From the NCBI RefSeq assembly GCF_030936135.1, contig NC_082610.1, positions 22,250,221-22,314,220 on the forward strand: DNA of 64,000 nt, in the 5' to 3' direction. The notes beneath the pieces were generated by a model. It was not told the DNA's origin and did not search any database. It saw only the letters and a list, made by a program, of their open reading frames with translations. Of the stretch, positions 9,894 to 21,800 are shown piece by piece. Position numbers and translations under genes: made by a program. The first letter of the stretch is position 1. Each line of letters opens with the position of its first letter. Source of the DNA: Gavia stellata (Eukaryota > Chordata > Aves > Gaviiformes > Gaviidae).

Positions 9894-11367
9894 TGCTTGC
9901 AGTAAGCACACTGATCTTTCAGGAGGGCTTGATTTCCCCTAAGTGGGGCACTTACACCGCTTCTCATGGCCCCCCTCCCTCCAACAGTGTTGTTTCTTGA
10001 TGGGTTCCGAGGGGGTACCTGGCCCCCCGTGGTACGTAAGGCAGCCACTGTAGCATTGGCAATTGTTTTGCTCATTACTCTCTCTTTCTGACTATCCCTA
10101 TTCCGATACACTTGCCAGGCAGCCTCCAACAATTTCTCTAAATCTCTCATATCTGTCCCTTGCACTTTCTGTAACTTTCTCCTGATATCATCCACCGACT
10201 GTCCCAAAAGCAGGAATGTCAAATGACCCTTTCCCTCCTGAGAGGTAGGGTCTAAAGGGGTATATTTCTGCATTCCTTCTTTTAATCGGTTCAAAAAATC
10301 AGCAGGGGATTCTTTTCTATCTTGTTTAATTTCATACAATTTAGACCACTTCACTGATTTTGGGACAGCATTTCTCATTCCATAAGCAATCCATTCCCTG
10401 TACCGCGCTAACAAATTCCAGGCTCCCGTCTGATTAGGGGCCCAACCAGGATTAGTAATCGGAACATGGTTCTCCACTGTTCCGGGCAGAGTTCCAGCCA
10501 AAACCAGAGCCTGTACCTGGGTTCTAGCCGCTCTCACAACCATCTGCTTCTCTGACTCACTAAACACCGCATCCAACATTGCATCCACATCTTCCCAATC
10601 AGGGCCCTGGGTTTTAACAATCAATTCAAAGCCTTTAGCAACCTTTTCGGGATCATCCCGGTAATCACCTGCAGTAGCTCGCCATCCCTCTAAATCTCCT
10701 AAAGCAAAAGGTACTTTAATTCTGACAGGTCCTCCCATTGCCTGTCTTAGTGGAGCCTGTATGATAGGTCCCACTTTACTTCACGTTCTGGTAATGATGG
10801 GAGAAAACTTAACATTAATCTCTTCCCTTTCCCTTGCCTCTGATTCTTCACCCCCGACAGTGCCAGCATCTCCTTCTCTATCACCTTCTCCTTCTGGTGG
10901 AGGCAAGCAATCCTCTAATCTCTCATTCTGTGAACCAATCTTTAAACATCTTTGCCCAATGCTGCAAGCCGAGCAGCATCTTTTTAGCTTCCTATTTTGC
11001 TTCTTGTTCTCTTTTTCTATCGCCAGGACCAGAGGGTCCTGGGGTGCTAAATTGATTCCGCATTCTTTTTGCCATTCAGGGTGATTTCGCAAAGTGAAAA
11101 ACGTATCTGCATAAACCCCTTCATCCCATTTTCCTTCTCGGCGCAGAAATAACATAAGCTGCAACAAAGTGTTGTACCTTAAAGTTCCGTTAAAAGGCCA
11201 TTTTTCTCCATCATCTAGCTTGTCTAAAGGCCACCACTGGTTACAATATTTAATGAAGGTCTCACGATTTACAGTCCCTCCAGGTGGTCCCCCGATATCT
11301 TTCTAAAGTGGTCTAAAATGCAGCCCAAAGGGCTCTTTTTCAACACTCCGCCTTGTTGGTTCCCCAT
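9894..11367 (-). pseudogene. gag: Gammaretrovirus-like gag, right copy (matrix, capsid, part of nucleocapsid)
   Basis: The start codon is at 11,365-11,367. The matrix region is broken at the five-C run near 11,289-11,293. A second break near 10,775-10,783 separates the linker frame (11,167-10,781) from a long capsid frame (10,774 downward). The capsid carries a major-homology-region-like QDRKESPADFLNRL (about 10,280-10,330) and a DLEKLLEAAW helix. The nucleocapsid zinc knuckle begins (CAYCKQMG) but the retroviral match ends at about 9894, before its histidine and last cysteine. The reading frame then runs on into unrelated sequence. The element is inactive. Capsid and matrix are typical gammaretrovirus-type. 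Confidence 0.88.
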
Positions 11368-12241
11368 TCTGAATTTATAGGACACAAGGACAGGGGTCGG
11401 GGCACGAACACTACACACAACCAACAATTACTATCACAGGTAAAATAACAACCATTAACTCCAACCATTAATTACCAGAGGTCCTTGTCTGCCCCCGCGA
11501 GGATCCGCCGAACCGGTGAGTCCCTCCAGAGAATTCTCCGGGGCCGGCCTAGGGAGTCGCCGACTCAGAGGTTCCTGCAGCTGGACAGAGATTGTCCCAT
11601 CGGGGTCGCCGAAACTGAAACAACAAAGTAACTCAATAACAACTAGTTGGTTATTAAGCAGGCATCCTTTAATACAGCGCTGGGCAGCACTGGGGATTTG
11701 TCCACCACGAGTGCTCCAACGGGTTAGCAAAGCACCTCAGTTCAGATACAGAAACATCATACATATTCATCAGGATTCTAAAAAGGGCGGTCTCATGTGG
11801 ATGAGTTCCCGGAATTCATTTGCATAGTCCAAGCATGCGCAGTGAAATTAGGGTTAGGGTCTTCTCACCCTCCGGTGGTCGTTCATAGCCTTCCTCACAC
11901 CGTCTGCTAGTTGAACTTCGGGCTTCCTTTGTCCATACATGCTCATGGAATTGGCCCATCCATCCTTTGGCCTCGGAATGTTACAAAAGGGTCACTTTGA
12001 ACTAGTTCTTTGGCACTTATCTTGACACAAACGTCCCGAGTCCCTGTCATCAAGGATATACTCAGGAGGCATAATGAGCTACCTCAAGGCCCATTTGATC
12101 TTGTCAGGAAGGGAGTCAGACGTCTTGAAACATCCTATTATCAACTCTACTCAGCAAATAACTAAAACTATGCAAGTAAAGCTTTTATGTATGACAGTAG
12201 GGTCTCAGCCAGGGACCGTCAGTGATTTAACCCTTCATTCA
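10660..12241 (-). repeat. Right copy of the duplicated ERV-containing segment
   Basis: The partner of 1-1588, offset 10,653 bp after the early 6-bp indel. Identity ends exactly at CCTTCATTCA (about 12,241), beyond which the sequence is unique AT-rich DNA. At the left copy the same point is followed by retroviral pol. This is the pattern of a tandem duplication whose unit ends here. Confidence 0.9.
11368..12060 (-). mobile_element. ERV leader and LTR, right copy
   Basis: Same arrangement as 715-1400: an ATTAAA signal on the minus strand near 11,668-11,673, the octamer, the GCGCATGC motif and the TTAGGGTTAGGG pair near 11,849-11,860. It differs from the left copy by isolated substitutions only. 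With gag at 9894-11,367 it forms the 5' end of a minus-strand provirus whose remainder is absent. Confidence 0.6.
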
Positions 12242-15200
12242 CACTCACTTTGTCAAATGTTTTTCAGCTGCAGTGAGACTCAGTTACTGTGATTTGTATG
12301 CTCCTTATCTAACATATTGACAAAAATGCCATATGGCAAGGGGATATTTTCATGAGTTTAGTAGGTTTTATTGAGAATTAAACATGGTATAGTGTGGTAT
12401 TACTGGATCTCTGTATTCTGCTCCCCCCATGCAGAGCTGGAGTATTACAATGAAAACAGGGAATATATTTAGGTGTTGCCAAAGTGTTTCTCAGCATTTC
12501 AAATGGCTACTGCAGTAAATTATTTCTATAGCTTTTCTCCCATCCCCGTAGTAAAATGTGTGCACAGAAATGGATTTCATACTTAATTTTTATTCTTATT
12601 TTTCTTTTGATAGGCAATCCTCAGGTAACACACAATTCCAAAGTCTTGGGATGCTCTAAAACAAATATTGCAAGCATGCCTGCCATCTTTTTTTTCTTTC
12701 TTAAAATCTTTCTTTGGACCAGGGATTTTCTTGCTGAGAGAACACACTTTTGCGTGGGTGTTCTCCTGAGCCTTGGAGGGAATATAATTAAAACTGAGTC
12801 TGAGGTTTTATTCTAAAATGTTCTAGCCTTTCATATTCCAGTAAGTAGACTTGTTGAAAAACAGAGGGGGATGTACTGTTTACATTTTGTCTGTTCTTCA
12901 AGAATTCAAAGAGATACTTTGCATTTTTTGGTGCTTTTCCTTGATTATTGGACTTGGAGATTTTTTCCACTTGAAATCTCAATGCAATAAACAATACTAC
13001 AGAGCAGAGCACAGCAGTCATGGAAATGTAATTATAATGTATTTTACTTCAAAGAATCAGGATTATGACATTATTAAGGAGAAATTGCATTTATGGAAAC
13101 AATGGTTTAAAATATTTAAATCCTTTGAAATACACAAATTTTCTGTTTAAGAATAAAAATACCAGTCTTGATGACATTTTTCTAGGGAAGGAATGGTTCA
13201 TAATCACAATTAGAACAGTTTATCTAGGTAATCTTTCGGGAATCATTCAATACAAAACAGGGATTTTTTGTGTGGGAGGGTAGTTTTTGTCCTACAGTAC
13301 AGTATTTATTTTAATAGGTCAGTCTTTCATTGTAGCACCCTCTATGAATGACACTTCTGCTGGGCTGTGCTCTGTCCTGACTAACTTTCCTTTCTTTAGT
13401 AGCCAAAAGAGGAACCTGACAGCAAACTTCAAAGAATGGTATGTTCTTAGGTGATGAACCTAATCACAGGATGCCCTGGAATGAACGGGCACATCAGCAT
13501 GGGCCACAGCTGATCTGCTTTGGTTTTTTGGGTATTTGAGAGTGCTGGAGATGCTTGATAATACTTACCTGATGAGAAAGCCGTCCTTATTTTGTTTTAG
13601 TAAAACCCTGCTTGCTTTTTAACAAGTGGCAGTGCTGAACGGTATGGAGTATGGTGGTATGTAGTCATCTTTTCAGAGCAGTGTCATGAGCGTGTCTTTG
13701 CTTGTGGTGTGGGTGCCTGTTGCTCTCCCATCTCTGCTGCTCACGGTGGGAGGAGGGGACTCGCTTTCAGAGAAGCCTCCCTGCCCTCCTGCTTGTGAAA
13801 GTCTTGTAGGGTCTAGTTCAAAGTGCATTGGCTTGCACATTGCTTTCCCTGCTAAGTACCCGCTTGCAGAATTTGCTGCATTCTGGTGTTTGGCAGCCCA
13901 GAAATGAGTCGCTCTGCTTTGTTTTTCTTCTGTATCGCAGTGTAGTGATGCTGTTCGTCTGTTGCAGCATCTTCTGATGAGCTTGAAGCTAAGGTGAGGA
14001 GACTTGGTCACCAAGTGGGCTTCTCTGTGATACAGTGGGGACCCGTTCTCAGATGTCTTTCAAGCTTGATGGTAAGAAATTCAAGTTGCAAAGCAAGAGT
14101 ATTGTGGAGGTGAAAAGTTGAGCAGAAGCAAAATGTGGTAGAAACGAATGCCGTGGTTAGCTGACACCTAGTCCAGATTTCACAAGCTAGTGTAGCGGTA
14201 GCTCGTGTTCACACTCGTGCTCAGTGGCGATGCGGGATGCTTTGACCTGACTGAAACCCATGTGTAGCCTGTTTGCCCTTCTCCTAGCTTTTGTGATGTG
14301 CGTATCCTCCAAGTACCAGTACCTGGCACCTCCTGTCTGTCTGTCTGACAGGTCTGCTTGCACGCAGCTGCACAAAATGGGGACATCCAGCAGCAGCACC
14401 TCAGATTATTCTAGAATAACCTTTGCTTTGAAATGCATTACTTCTTGCTAGAAAGTGGGAAAAGGCCAAGGCCAAAATACCTTCCGCTTGATGCATTTAA
14501 TAAAAATTCATCTCTGTTCTTAGATCTGCCTATTCTATCCAAGGCTTATTGCATTCCTGAAGGGCAATCTCCTTGGTTCCTTCCTCTCTGCCTTCCCAAG
14601 GTGAATTCATTTGGTAGGGTGGAGGGATTCCCCTTTCTGCTTGGTAAAGTCAGTGTCGTATCTGGTGCTTATGGTAGCATCTTGCATTTGGGAAAAGCAA
14701 GCGAGGAACACTTGTTGCCTGTGGGGAGGCCAGTAGCAAGGTTTGTAGTTGTTGTGGACTCTTGCAGAGCAATATCGCATCTGAGCAGTCCTGAGATAGC
14801 TGTCCTGAGTCAATATGCTTTCCCTTTGCTGTATGTGGTTCTCTGTGCTTGAAGCGTAGTCCTGCCGGCAGTTATATTTAAATGGGAATGTTTTTAGGAA
14901 TGATATTTCTGTAAAAGTACTGATATTTTATAATTCTGTAAATAATGATATCTGTCTGTAGATTTCTATGAAATAGATATAAAGACTTTTCTATTTAGCC
15001 CGAAGGGGTATGTCTCTGTATCAGATACTGCCCAAGAGTCTGACCAGTTCACTGAGTTCCTGGGTGCCCTCCACAACAGGGTGAAAGCAAGGTTAGCTGA
15101 ATGTGCTTCCTTCTTCCTGCCAGGGGAAAGAAGGGTGGGGGGAGGAACTTGAGCTGAACACGGCCAGCTTTCCCCAGGAGGAGCTGTCCTGTGTCTTCTC

Positions 15201-15510
15201 ATGTTCCTGCCAGCCCTGTGCTTTCCAGAACTGTTTTACTTGCCCCATCTGGCCTCAGATGGCTTCAGATGGGAAGACCTAGCCTTTAAACCCTGCCTTC
15301 CTTTCTGTTACCTGTTTGCAATGGCTTTAGTGTGCCCTAGGCTTGCCATGCTTTTGTTCTCTAGAAGTGATGGAAGGTAAGGCTGGTTGTCTCCAGCAAC
15401 TCCCCTGATGTCCTAGGAGCAAGTGTAGTGCTCCGCAAACGCTTTTGTAGAGGTCTTAACATGAGCAGTTGCTGGTGATGAATTGGGAGAATACTGGAGT
15501 GACGTGAGAA
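12242..15510. other. Unassigned AT-rich DNA
   Basis: No gene was recognised. Long T- and A-rich stretches and no open frame above about 140 codons are present. A 26-bp exon-like piece lies at 13,968-13,993, flanked by TTGCAG and GTGAGG. It is discussed as a possible member of an exon chain with 20,958-21,012 and 22,223-22,344. Confidence 0.5.
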
Positions 15511-15514
15511 ATCT

Positions 15515-15815
15515 CTGGGGATTCATAGAATGGGGTAGGTGTGGGGGGGGTCCTCCCGATGCCATCTGGTCTGATTTCCTGCTCGGAGCAGGTCCAGTCA
15601 GATCATGTTGCTCAGGGCTGTGTCCAGTCCCGTTTGGAGTATCTCCAAGGAGGGAGATTCAGCATCATCTCTGGCAACTTGTTCCAGTGCTTGGGCACCC
15701 TCGTGATGAGCAACTTTCTTTGTCTTGAGTCAGAATCTGCAACTTGTCCATTTCCCCTTGTCCATCCAGTGTGCCCCTCAAGAAGAGTCTGGCTTTGTTT
15801 CCTCCAGTGAGGGAG
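15515..15815 (-). mobile_element. Old CR1 3'-end fragment
   Basis: ATTCATAGAATGGG at the left edge resembles the reversed CR1 3' microsatellite end. It is followed in the plus direction by degenerate but recognisable CR1 3'-end phrases: the GGGCTGTGTCCAG block, CTCCAAGGAGGGAGATTCAG, and TTGTTCCAGTGCTTGGGCAC. It is much more diverged than the two CR1 copies at 3172 and 30,991. Confidence 0.75.
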
Positions 15816-16789
15816 AGAAGTAGGAGAGAGAAGTGGGGCAAACACCCCCCCAAAACACACACCCAACCCCCTGCCCACACACCTCTGCCCTGTGTAGCAT
15901 CTTCTCTAGCTTTTCCTTTGTCCTTTGCCAGTAAGTTCCTTTCCTGTTGAGCAGTGGCTCGCATTTCCCTTAGCTTCCAGTAGCCTTCCAGAAGACCCTC
16001 CTGTTGTCCTTCATCTCTTCCTAGTTTGCCTCCAGCTAAGCTGTGGCTTTCCACAATCCATCCCTGCATGCTTGCGCAATGTCTCTCTGTTCTTCCTGGG
16101 TATCCCATCTCTGTCTGCGCCTTGTGTGTTCTTCCTTTTCGGCATTTGAGGTGTCTCAGGAGTTTCCTGTCGGTCAGTGCTGGCCTTCTGCTACTTGTGA
16201 CCGACTCTGTGTTTTGGCACAGACCCTTCTGGTGCCTGGGGAGGTGGGGGCTGTGGTCCTTGAAGTTCAACCAGTTGCCCTGGGCCCCTTTGCCCTCCAG
16301 GCCGGTCTCCTGTTGGCTCTTGCCTAGAAGCTCCTCAGGAAGCAGAGTCTGAGAAGGCTGTGGTGGTGTATGTGGTTGCAGGCCTTCCTCACTGGGTTAG
16401 CCAGCCTGCTCGCAGAGACTCTCTTGCATGCTCAGTCAAGGGAGCCGTGTCCCTGGGCTGACAGTCCTTATTCCTTGTGCTCCTCGAGGAAGGGTCCTGC
16501 GGTCATAGGAGCCGAAGCCCTGACTGTGCCACCAGCCCGGTGGTGCTAAGCAGCAGGATGTGTTTGCTCCTACGTGAGCCTTCCTGAGGACAATCCTGCC
16601 AGAGCCCCGGGCTCTTCCCCCTGGATGTCATTGGGATGAGGGCCTGATGAGCCTCCTCAGCCTCCCTGGAGCATCGTGGCCCTGAGCACCCAGTGAGCTG
16701 CAAGCCACTTGAGCCTTCAGGCAAGGCTGGCAGAAGGGTGCCTCTACCTGGCTGCAAGAGGAGAGCTCTGATAGCTGCCAGCCCCCGGC

Positions 16790-18890
16790 AGCCTTGCCTT
16801 GCCTTGCCTCACCCTTCTGCCTGTGCTCTACAAAGAGGGCATTGCCTGTGTACAGGCAGGAGAAGCCCCCCTTCCCCTGCCTCTCTGGGTCTGTTGTGCA
16901 GATGAGCAGTGTATGTTCTAAGTACAGAGATACCTCTCTGCTCTATAGACAGCCTGTATTCCACATACAGGCGGAAGAGCCTCATACTTACTACCTGCGT
17001 GCACCAAGTCTTTGCTCTGCAAAGAGAAAAGCCTCACCTCCCCTGTTCGTGTGCTTCTGTAGGCAGAGTGTGCCTGATGTACAGAGACACTCCCCCTCCA
17101 CCCCCAGCCTCCCCAGATTTCACATGCGGGTGGGTGGGAAGGCCCTGCCTCACCTGGCCTGTCTCTGCTCCATCACCAGAATACGTTTTGCGTCCCAACA
17201 GGAAAGTGGTGTGTAGTGCTCTCCATATGTATTCTCTGTACAGCCATTTTATAGTCTGTCTGGTGACAGAAAGCTATTGCCCCACCTTCATATTCTGTTG
17301 GTTTCTGTTCTCTATACAGCCAGTTTTCATTGCATAAGCAGACCCAAAAGCCCTGCCTTGGCAGTATCTAGCCCATGAGTAGACATGCTTTGCCTGCATA
17401 CAGTCTATCTACAGAAGAAATAGAGTCTGTATCTGGAGAGAAAAGCCTCACCATCTCTTTTCTGATAGGCAAAGTATATCCTGGTATACGCTGCATACTG
17501 AGAAAGCAAGCCTGGCTTTGCCCGTCCATGCGTAGTCTTGAGGAAGACAGTATGTAGTCTGTATAGTGACAGAAAAGCCTCCCCTTGTTGCTGGCATGTC
17601 GTGTGCACACAGATGGTCGTTATTAGATGTAGAGGTAGGTGAGGCTCTGCCTTTCTATGTACATGTGTTCTATTGAGCCCATATATTCTCTATGCAGACA
17701 GAAAAGCCTCTCATCACCTTGCCTGCCTATATTCCACATATGCATAGGCTGTATTCAAAGAAAAGACTGACAAGCCTTCCTCTCCTGTCGAATATATTCG
17801 ATAGAGATAAACCAAATCCTCTCTTCAGCCCTGTGTGTATTTGGTAGTTAGGATCTCTTGTGCGTAAAGACAGAAAAGCGTGACTGTATGGGTCTTCTAT
17901 AGTCTTCTATGGAAAGAGGCTCTCTTCTGTAAGCAGAGAAGACCTGCCTCAGCTCTTTGGATCTACTCTACACAGAGTTAGGACATATTCTATATAACGG
18001 CAATACGTGAGCTCTATGCAGACAGAAAAAACATACCTTGCCTTTCTCTCTGTGTATGTCTGCATGTAAAGTGTGCGTATTCATGTGCATGTGTTCCAAG
18101 TCAGGACAGCATATGCTCCACACACAGAGAAAAATGACCTTCCTCCCTTGGCCTTGAAAATGTCTGTGTTCCGTGCAGAGACAGTATTGATTCAATATGA
18201 AGACATCGACATTCGTATTCAACATAAAGACATAAAGCGTAGCTTCCCCTTACCTGACTGTTTTGTGTAGTATGTACACAATTAACACATTGTATGTCTA
18301 TTCTGCATGTTTTATGTGTGTGTTCTGTGTAGAGAGTGCATCTACGGAGAGAAAAACATGGTTGTGCTTCCTGTGTCTGTATACTCTTTTTATGCGTAGA
18401 TAATCTATCTTCTGAATCAAGAGAGGAAAAAAGCCTCAGCGAGGTGAGGTCAGCTGAGGCTTCTCTTCCTGCAGGCAGAGAATATAGTGTCTGTGGGTGT
18501 TCTGTATAGACCGTGCATGGGGGGGTGTGTATCTGAGTTTGCAAAAGACATATATTTATGTGTATCTCTATGCGTCTATGCGTATGATTCTGTTTATACT
18601 TGCTGCACGTTTTCTGTGTATATTCTATGCCTATAAAGGTACCGAGATGGTGTCACACCTGTGTGTATTTTATATCCAGACAGAAGTTCCCTCGCTTGGG
18701 CAATGCAGGACTTGTTCTGTATGTAGACTATACGCAACCTACAGATAATGTAAATAAAATGAAGAAAGCTTCAGCTAAGCAAGGTGAGGTTTTTTTGCTT
18801 CAGTGCAAAATACATACTTTCTTGTTTATGCCGTGTTCACAGGTGCAAAAACCTCAGCCAGACTCTTCTGAGTGCAGGCAGTAAACATAG
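16790..18890 (+). repeat. Degenerate tandem repeat, unit about 130-165 bp
   Basis: Variants of GCAGACAGAAAAGCCTCACC recur at about 16,850, 17,020, 17,435, 17,570, 17,700, 17,870, 18,018 and 18,345. Each is followed by a CCTTGCCT-like pyrimidine stretch and a TGTATTCTATGTACAGAC-like element. Spacing is irregular because of indels. No open frame follows the repeat, so it looks like an old minisatellite. Confidence 0.65.
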
Positions 18891-18899
18891 TGTCTAGTT

Positions 18900-21800
18900 C
18901 TATTCAAGCTGTAGATGGAAAGCAGGGACATAGTCGAAACCCTTTTGTCAGTCTGCCGAGTCTCTGCTGTCTGAATGTCTTCTACCTTCAGCCTGGGGAG
19001 CTCGGCTGAGCCTTCTGTATTGCCATAGATGTGGACTTTGTGCTGCTTGTGTATCTCTTAGGTAGCGGGTGAGGGCGAGGTGAGAGTGACCAGAGGAGCA
19101 GGGAGGTGGCTCCCAGGTGAAACAGGAGCTCTCCAGGTGGTCATTTAAAGGGGCTGAGGGGAATGTTTTGGGGGCCACCTTTTATCTCGGCCAGAAAGGG
19201 CCTTCTGTGAGTTGCAGGTTTCTTCAAAGGCGGAGAAGTGGATTGCGCCCCTGCGCCAGTGCCACCTGTGAAGGTTGAAAGCTCACTAGGAAGCATTAAG
19301 AGCGGTGGGCCGCAGAGTTGATTAATCCCTGTGCAATAAACAGGAGGGGTCTGGGAAGAGGTGCGGCATTTGTGTCCCCATCAGGTGTAGTCCGACTCCA
19401 CGCAGGCAGCCTTTCCGTTGTGGGAATGTGCAGTGTGGCTTTTTGGCACAGCAAAACGAGGGAGAAATGAGGACTTTCCCAGGAACCCCTAGGAGATGAA
19501 GAATTGGGATGCATTCAAGGACTTTCACAGGACTTGCTAGGAATGACTGTCTCTAGGAGACTGCAGGAACATTGTACAGCTGTTGGCTAGGAATTTCCAA
19601 ATGGGAATAAAAATACCTGTTCCACTGCTGTTTTCTAGGATTGCCCACAGTCTGGGATTGCCCACACTAGTTTTGAAGCGTGTGAGGAGCACATCACCAT
19701 ATGGCTCTGGAGGAGGGCTTCACCACCTGGTTGTTTTTCTTGCAGTCCTGCGCTGTTTGGTTTTTTGGGAGCTGTCCTGCCTGGGACTTTCTGGGAATGT
19801 AGTGGTTCAATGAATCCTCCAAACACCATGAGCAAACGTGGCAAGCAAAAAGAGAAGTCCCAGACTGCCACTTCCAAGAGACTCTTTTCCACCCCCTTGC
19901 TGGTCTTCTCTTTGTGCCCGTGCAGCTGTCTTCTGCAGATGTCTGCTCAGCAAACAGAACCCATGAAGCAACCAGCTCAAAACCAACCCACCAAACCAAG
20001 GCTTATTTTTGGAAGCCTCATTTTGTTAGCCTGCCTAGTCAAGCTCCTCAGGTCCTCCTCCTCCTCCTCAAAACCAGATGGCCCAAGGACTATTTCATCC
20101 AGTCCTGAAAGTGACAGAGAGAATCTGAATCCTTTTTTCTGAAAGGTAGGTCAGAACTTTTCTACATAGATAAATACAGTATTTTTAGGCTATAGGAGTA
20201 GATTTGTTGCCCCCTTCCCTGCAGATCATGCCACTTTTCTGACTTGCACAATTATAGCTACTCTGTTTCTTGTAGTGAGATAGTAAACCTGTCATTTAGT
20301 CAGAGAAAAGACGCAGGTCAGTCAGGCATGCTCCATCTTAAGTGAATGCACGTAGGACTCCATCTACTTAGTTTGATGGTGTTGATTAATTCTTTCCTTT
20401 GCAAATTCTCCAGAGCCTTGCATACTACTGATGTCAAACCCATTAGGCTATAGCTGCGCAGCTGCCTGACTCCAGTTCTTTGGGGAAATGTTTTCTGTAG
20501 CTCACTAACAAATCTGCAAAGTCAGAGGTAGAAGATGTCGGAAGTTCTTGCTCTGAGATAGGACTTCAGTTGCATGGGCGAGTTCTTTCTGAATTCTGAA
20601 ACAAGTTCCCTGACTGCTTTGATCCAGCCTGCTGAACTCAGTCCTTGCTTCCTTGTCCCACATGTACATTCCTGCTCAAGATCATTCTTTTTGTTTAAAA
20701 AGGAGACAAAGGATTTGTTTGAAGATCATCTACATACAACTCAAAACTGGGAATCTCCCTGCCTGCCTCCTGACCTCTTTCCTCCTGTCCTTTCTTTTCA
20801 TCTTGGTGAGGCTGAAGACTGCTCTAGTTTGATTTCTCTTAGGACCTTCCCCTGGCTGTTTGTGGTTCTAACGCTTGTCATTCTATTCCTGCAGTTCTTC
20901 TCCCTGTGACACGGCTACCTCGTCCCCATTCCCAACTGCCTTCCTCTCCACCCGCAGGAGTTGCTTAAAGAAGACTTTGGTTCGGAGATCTTCCCCCCAA
21001 AACCTGAACCAGGTGAGGGCAAAAATGCGTCTGCCAGACGGCCAGTTGCTGCTTCCAGAATTGCCCCCGGTATCTTTTGTTTTGTTCTCTGCTCCCTTTG
21101 CACGCGGGACTGTGGCCTCTCCCCGTTTGTCTTTCTGTTGCTGAATTTGACTAGAAATCATCTGGTAGCACTGAGCAGAGCTTTTCAGTGGCCAGTGTGT
21201 GCCGACCTTCCAGAGCACTTCAGCTCCAGTCATAAATACCAGTCTGGCCAGCATGGGCCTGTATGTCAGGGGAAGGATCCATACAGGAGATGTCTCTGGA
21301 TCTGGCAGCCTTACATACTGCTGGACTCTGCCTCTCTTGAAAACGGCGATTGCCTGAGCCGTTGGGCAGCTCCTTCAGGCTCTGTAGGGGAAGAGAGCGA
21401 GCAGCAAGGTCGTGTTCTCGAGGATCTCGGCTTGAGAATGCCGTTTATGGAAGAGCCTCCTCCTAGACCTTGTCTCTTACAAACGGCTTGCTTAAGCAAC
21501 CCTCTATGGTGCAGGCTGCCTGGAGACCTTGGGAAGGACCCATTGCTCGTGACCAGCTGTTTCTCCATCCCTGTGCTTGGCGTATGGAAGCTGCTCTCAG
21601 CGCTGATGCTGGGAGGTCTGAGGCCTTCCGTAAAAGCTCTGAGTTATCTACTGGCTCTGGTTTTCCCAGACTGTGCATCAAATACAGCTTTGTTGAGCCT
21701 CAAGTGGGGCTCTTGTTCTTGTCCAGACTTTTGCTCTGACACCATCATGTGCGGAGGACTGGGATTTTTCAGAAGCATCATGTTTCTCTTTGGGCTTCCT

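Noticed and set aside
16790..18890. CRISPR-like spaced repeats
   Set aside because: Spacing is irregular, the repeats are imperfect and the genome is a vertebrate. It is a decayed minisatellite.
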